Shown here one piece after another: positions 5,732 through 8,957 of a stretch of DNA of 8,957 nucleotides. Each line of letters begins with the position of its first letter. Positions within the stretch are counted from its first letter, which is position 1. The position numbers were made by a program, and so were the translations under genes. The stretch spans positions 1 through 8,957 of the forward strand of contig JBJHDM010000092.1 in NCBI GenBank assembly GCA_050486545.1. The letters run 5' to 3'. This DNA comes from DAOMNN01 sp050486545 (GTDB taxonomy: Bacteria; Pseudomonadota; Gammaproteobacteria; Burkholderiales; Rhodocyclaceae). Under the pieces are notes generated by a model. That model was given only the letters and a program-made list of their open reading frames with translations. It made no database searches and was not told the origin of the DNA.

Positions 5732-6208
5732 ATGCTGCGCACACTCAAGGACCTGTTCGATGCCGTACAGCCACCCCCGGAGCCGCGATCCGGCCCGGCC
5801 GCCGAACATACCCTGCAATTGGCGACGGCCGTACTGCTCGTGGAAGTGATGCGTTCCGAACCCGAGATCGGCGCAGCCGAGCGTGCCGTCGTCCTCGCGG
5901 CCTTGCAGGAGAAGTTCGAACTGGCCGACGACGAGGTCGCACGGCTGGTCGAACTGGCAGAGCATGCATCGCGCGAGGCCTACGACTATCACCGCTTCAC
6001 CTCCGTGATCAACCGCGGGTTCAGCGCCGAGCAACGCGCGCGGATCATCGAATACATGTGGCAGGTCGCGTACGCAGACGGCCACCTCAGCGCCCACGAG
6101 CATCACCTGATGCGCAAGATCGCTGGTTTGCTCTACGTCTCCGAGTCCGTCTACGTAGCTGCGAAGATGCGTGCGAAGGGTCGAAAGCCGGGATCGGAGG
6201 CCGAATGA
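5732..6208 (+). CDS. TerB-like (tellurite resistance TerB family) protein
   Basis: This 158-residue cytosolic, helical protein of the TerB fold shows the family's two acidic half-sites. The first is the MRSEPEIGAAERA stretch at residues 40-52 and the second YADGHLSAHEHHL at 114-126. Both follow the pattern small/Asp-x-x-I/L-x3-E, a twofold-symmetric cluster that can bind divalent metal in TerB. FTSVINRGFSAEQR (89-102) and the RKIAGLLYVSES stretch (128-139) are typical of the stand-alone proteobacterial branch, which is often annotated tellurite resistance without proof. No other ter gene (terC, terD, terZ) lies in the window, so tellurite resistance is doubtful. A metal- or stress-linked role is more cautious. 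ATG 5732 has only a weak GGAA ahead. The gene is divergent from the receiver operon and converges on the HD-GYP gene with a 9-bp gap. Confidence 0.82.
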   Translation: MLRTLKDLFDAVQPPPEPRSGPAAEHTLQLATAVLLVEVMRSEPEIGAAERAVVLAALQEKFELADDEVARLVELAEHASREAYDYHRFTSVINRGFSAEQRARIIEYMWQVAYADGHLSAHEHHLMRKIAGLLYVSESVYVAAKMRAKGRKPGSEAE

Positions 6209-6217
6209 AGCGGCCCG

Positions 6218-7300
6218 TCACCCCAGGGGCGGCTCCGTAGCCGGCCGAGTCTTTTCCGGTTCGGCGAAGCGCTGGCAGATCTCGAGGATCTCGGGCAGGC
6301 AATCGAGGAAGTGAGCGACCAGGGCGGGATCGAAATGCCGGCCCGCCTGGTCGCGCAGGTACTGCACCGCCTCGTCGATGGGCCACGCCTTCTTGTACGG
6401 ACGGATCGAGGTCAAGGCATCGAATACGTCGGCAAGCGCGACGATCCGCCCGGCCAGCGGGATCGATTGACCATGAAGCCCGTTGGGGTACCCGCTTCCA
6501 TCCCATTTTTCGTGGTGCGTCAGCGCGATCTCACGTGCCAGCCGCAACAGATCCGACTCGTCGCCGTCGAGCAGCGCGGCACCGATGGTCGCATGCGTCT
6601 TCATCGTCTCGAATTCATACGGGGTCAGCCGGCCCGGTTTGAGAAGGATCGCATCGGGAATGCCGATCTTGCCGATGTCGTGCATCGGGCTGGCGTGGAG
6701 CATCAGCTCGCATTCGGCCGCACTCCAGCCCGCCCGCCCAGCCAGCAGCGTCGACACCTTGCTCATGCGAAGGATGTGATTCCCGGTTTCGTTATCCCGA
6801 TACTCGGCTGCGCGCCCCAGTCGGCGCACCACCTGCAGCCGGGTATCCTGCAACTCGGCCGTGCGCTCATGGACCATCGTCTCGAGTACCCCCTTCTGGT
6901 CATGCACCAGTCGATGCGCCCGGTGCACATCGAGCAGGTTGCGTACGCGCGCGAGCAGCTCGTTGCGGTCGAAGGGCTTGGTAATGAAGTCCCGCGCACC
7001 TGCATTGAGTGCCCGCAAGAGGTGGTCACGTCCGTGCTGTGCGGTCAGTACCACGATCGGCGGCAGCAGGGGATCGCCCAGCCCCTGCAACTGTTCCAGC
7101 ACGGCAAAGCCGTCCAGGTGCGGCATGTTGATATCGAGCAGCACCAGATCGGTCGGGGCCTGCCGATACGCAGCAACCACCTCGCGCGGATCCTGGACCA
7201 GGACCAGGTTCGTGTAGCCCTGCCCCCCGAGCATGCGATCGAGCAGCTTGAGATTGCTGGTTTCGTCATCGACGATCAGGATGCGCGCACTGGCAAACAT
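6218..7300 (-). CDS. response regulator with HD-GYP cyclic-di-GMP phosphodiesterase domain
   Basis: This 360-residue RpfG-like protein breaks down cyclic-di-GMP. A receiver domain occupies about 5-124: acidic pair D11-D12, phospho-acceptor D56, T86, and K108 before P109. A coiled linker at 125-155 (HERTAELQDTRLQVV region) joins it to the HD-GYP domain at about 156-345. Catalytic marks are EYRDNETGNH (166-175), HDIGKIGIPD (207-216) and HHEKWDGSGYPNG (262-274), which contains the full GYP motif, so it should be active. The last 15 or so residues are a loose tail. It starts 25 bp after the hybrid kinase gene, with GCGAGG about nine bases before ATG 7300, so kinase and phosphodiesterase are probably cotranscribed and form a cognate pair. 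It opposes the diguanylate cyclase encoded 1.6 kb away. Confidence 0.93.
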   Translation of the reverse strand: MFASARILIVDDETSNLKLLDRMLGGQGYTNLVLVQDPREVVAAYRQAPTDLVLLDINMPHLDGFAVLEQLQGLGDPLLPPIVVLTAQHGRDHLLRALNAGARDFITKPFDRNELLARVRNLLDVHRAHRLVHDQKGVLETMVHERTAELQDTRLQVVRRLGRAAEYRDNETGNHILRMSKVSTLLAGRAGWSAAECELMLHASPMHDIGKIGIPDAILLKPGRLTPYEFETMKTHATIGAALLDGDESDLLRLAREIALTHHEKWDGSGYPNGLHGQSIPLAGRIVALADVFDALTSIRPYKKAWPIDEAVQYLRDQAGRHFDPALVAHFLDCLPEILEICQRFAEPEKTRPATEPPLG

Positions 7301-7325
7301 CGTGGGTGGCCTCGCAGGATGACCT

Positions 7326-8957
7326 TCAGTGTGACTCGTGCAGACAATGGTCGACGGTCTCGAGGAACCGAGTCAGGTCGAGCGGCTTCACCAGGTAATC
7401 GGCAAATCCCGCCTTGCGCCCACGTTCGATCTCGCGAGGCATCGCAACGGCCGTGACTGCGACCACCGGCACCTGACGCAAGCGGCGATCGGACCGGATC
7501 ACGCTCAGTACCTCGTAGCCGTTCATTCCGGGCAGATTGATGTCGAGCAGGATCAAGTCCGGCCGATGTGCACTCGCCAATTCCAGTCCCAGCTCAGCGG
7601 TGTGGGCCGTAAGCAGGCGCACCTGCGGGCGCCGCGCGAAGATCTGGCTGACCAGCTTCAGGTTGGCCGGATTGTCCTCGATGTACATGACCGTGTGGCG
7701 ATGGGGCCGCGGGCCGTGCGCTCCTGCAGTCGCCGGCTCGTCGTCCCTTCGGGCTTGCGCACCTTCAATGGCCTCGCCCTGCGGCAGATCGACACGAAAG
7801 CGACTGCCTTCGCCGACACGGCTATCCGCTTCGATGACGCCACCCATCATGTCGACGATCCTGCGACAGATGGTCAAGCCGATTCCAGTTCCCTCCTCTT
7901 CACCGCCTTCGGCATCGAGGCGGTTGAACGGCTGGAACAATTCCCGCATTCTCTCCGCAGGAATCCCGTGCCCCGTATCGCAGACCGCAACGCGCACGAA
8001 GCCGGTGTCCGGCCGACCGACCTCGACCCAGGCCTGACCGCCCACAACGTTGTACTTGATCGCGTTCGACAGCAGATTGAGCAGCACCTGCTTCAATCGT
8101 GTCGCATCGGCACGGGCAACCAACGCACGCTCGCCCCGCCATTCCAGCTCGATCCCGCGATCGGCCGCAAGCGGTCGCATCAGCGACAGGCATTCCTCGA
8201 TCACGTGGTCGACGTCGATCGGCTCGAGCGACAGGTCGATCCGCCCCGACTCGATCTTGGCCAGATCCAGGACCTCGTTGATCAGCGTGAGCAGATGACG
8301 TCCCGCCTTGAGAATCTCGTGGACGCTGTCACGCTGATCCTCGTCCAGTGTGTGGTCATGCTCGAGGATCTGGCCGAACCCGATGATCGCATTCATCGGT
8401 GTACGCAGCTCGTGGCTCATCCGCGCGAGGAATTCGCTCTTGGCCTGGTTCGCCCGCTCGGCGGTTTCACTCGCAGCCACGAGTGTTTCGTTCATCTCGG
8501 CCAGGCGCTTCTGCGCCACCTTCTGCTCGGTGATGTCCTGGACGACCCCCAGCATGCGTAGCGGGTTTCCCTGCGCATCGCGCACGGTATCGCCGCGCTC
8601 CAGCAGCCAGCGCACGCTGCCGTCCGGCCACACGCAGCGATGCTCGATCTCGTAATGGGCGCCTTCGGCGACGCAGCTCTCCACGGCGTCGATGACCTTC
8701 TGGCGATCGTCTGGATGCACCGCTGCGAGAAAATTATCGTAGGAAGTCTCCAACTCGCCTTCGGCATAGCCGAACAGCGGCCCGATCCGGTCCGACCAGT
8801 ACAGTTCGCCCGTCTGGATGTTCCAGTCCCAGGTACCGATGTTCGCGTAGGCCTGGCTGCGGCGCAAACGCTCCTCGCTGATACGCAATGCCTCTGCCGT
8901 TCTCGCGAGGACGTCGTGGCGCCGCAGGGCTTCCTCTTCGGCGGCCTTCACGTGGGT
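7326..8957 (-). CDS. hybrid sensor histidine kinase, PAS-HisKA-HATPase-REC (N-terminus beyond window)
   Basis: Numbering is from GTG 8951. A charged coiled helix (1-35) leads to a PAS/PAC domain of the PAS_3 type at about 33-145 (GTWDWN at 39-44, RWLLERGD at 114-121, VVQDITEQK at 136-144). A second coil is at 145-172. The dimerisation domain has the phospho-acceptor H180 in SHELRTPMNAIIGFG (179-193). The ATPase domain follows, with N296 (N box), DTGHGIP (325-331) and GTGIGL (354-359). A C-terminal receiver at about 419-537 has acidic E425-D426, D470, T500 and K522. No membrane segment is visible in the part present. The frame is open to the right edge and begins in mid-coil, so GTG 8951 is probably not the true start and further sensor domains are likely outside. 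It probably phosphorylates the HD-GYP regulator downstream. Confidence 0.92.
   Translation of the reverse strand, partial: THVKAAEEEALRRHDVLARTAEALRISEERLRRSQAYANIGTWDWNIQTGELYWSDRIGPLFGYAEGELETSYDNFLAAVHPDDRQKVIDAVESCVAEGAHYEIEHRCVWPDGSVRWLLERGDTVRDAQGNPLRMLGVVQDITEQKVAQKRLAEMNETLVAASETAERANQAKSEFLARMSHELRTPMNAIIGFGQILEHDHTLDEDQRDSVHEILKAGRHLLTLINEVLDLAKIESGRIDLSLEPIDVDHVIEECLSLMRPLAADRGIELEWRGERALVARADATRLKQVLLNLLSNAIKYNVVGGQAWVEVGRPDTGFVRVAVCDTGHGIPAERMRELFQPFNRLDAEGGEEEGTGIGLTICRRIVDMMGGVIEADSRVGEGSRFRVDLPQGEAIEGAQARRDDEPATAGAHGPRPHRHTVMYIEDNPANLKLVSQIFARRPQVRLLTAHTAELGLELASAHRPDLILLDINLPGMNGYEVLSVIRSDRRLRQVPVVAVTAVAMPREIERGRKAGFADYLVKPLDLTRFLETVDHCLHESH

Noticed and set aside
5732..6208. 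Calling the TerB-like gene a proven tellurite-resistance determinant
   Set aside because: No terC, terD, terE or terZ partner is in the window, and stand-alone TerB-like proteins are widespread without demonstrated tellurite function.
6311..8561. Long + strand open frames opposite the HD-GYP and histidine kinase genes
   Set aside because: They lack family motifs and lie wholly antisense to well-supported genes.

Overview
The window is high-GC DNA (roughly two-thirds G+C by eye, with strong G/C bias at third codon positions). It comes from a bacterial chromosome, most likely a beta- or gammaproteobacterium. That placement rests on gene families and codon style, because no rRNA, tRNA or phylogenetic marker is present. 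Coding density is high, no stretch over about 220 bases lacks a gene, and no mobile element, CRISPR array, tRNA or rRNA was seen.

Left part (1-3591), transport and redox genes. After a possible tail of an upstream gene come two overlapping + strand genes, each encoding one half-size chromate-transporter (CHR) domain. A 220-base gap follows. It holds a sigma-54-like element and a short inverted repeat, and leads to a 59-codon + strand gene of unknown function. A minus-strand major facilitator transporter of the fosmidomycin-resistance type is divergent from a + strand NAD(P)H-dependent FMN reductase. Their shared 128-bp intergenic region carries two inverted repeats.

Middle part (3629-5559), a three-gene minus-strand operon read from right to left. 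It encodes a stand-alone CheY-like receiver, a CheC-family phosphatase and a PAS-GGDEF diguanylate cyclase. The first two genes overlap by ATGA and the next two are 3 bp apart. All receiver residues, the first CheC site, and the GGEEF and RxxD motifs are intact. The simplest reading is a receiver whose phosphate is removed by its own CheC partner and which controls, or works beside, a cyclic-di-GMP synthase.

Right part (5732-8957). A + strand TerB-like protein is divergent from that operon and converges, with a 9-bp gap, on a second minus-strand operon. That operon encodes a PAS hybrid histidine kinase, cut by the window edge, followed by a receiver-HD-GYP phosphodiesterase. Two separate two-component modules, one making and one degrading cyclic-di-GMP, therefore lie within about 5.4 kb. 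The most interesting material is the receiver/CheC/cyclase operon, in particular the altered second CheC active site, and the small orphan gene with its promoter region.
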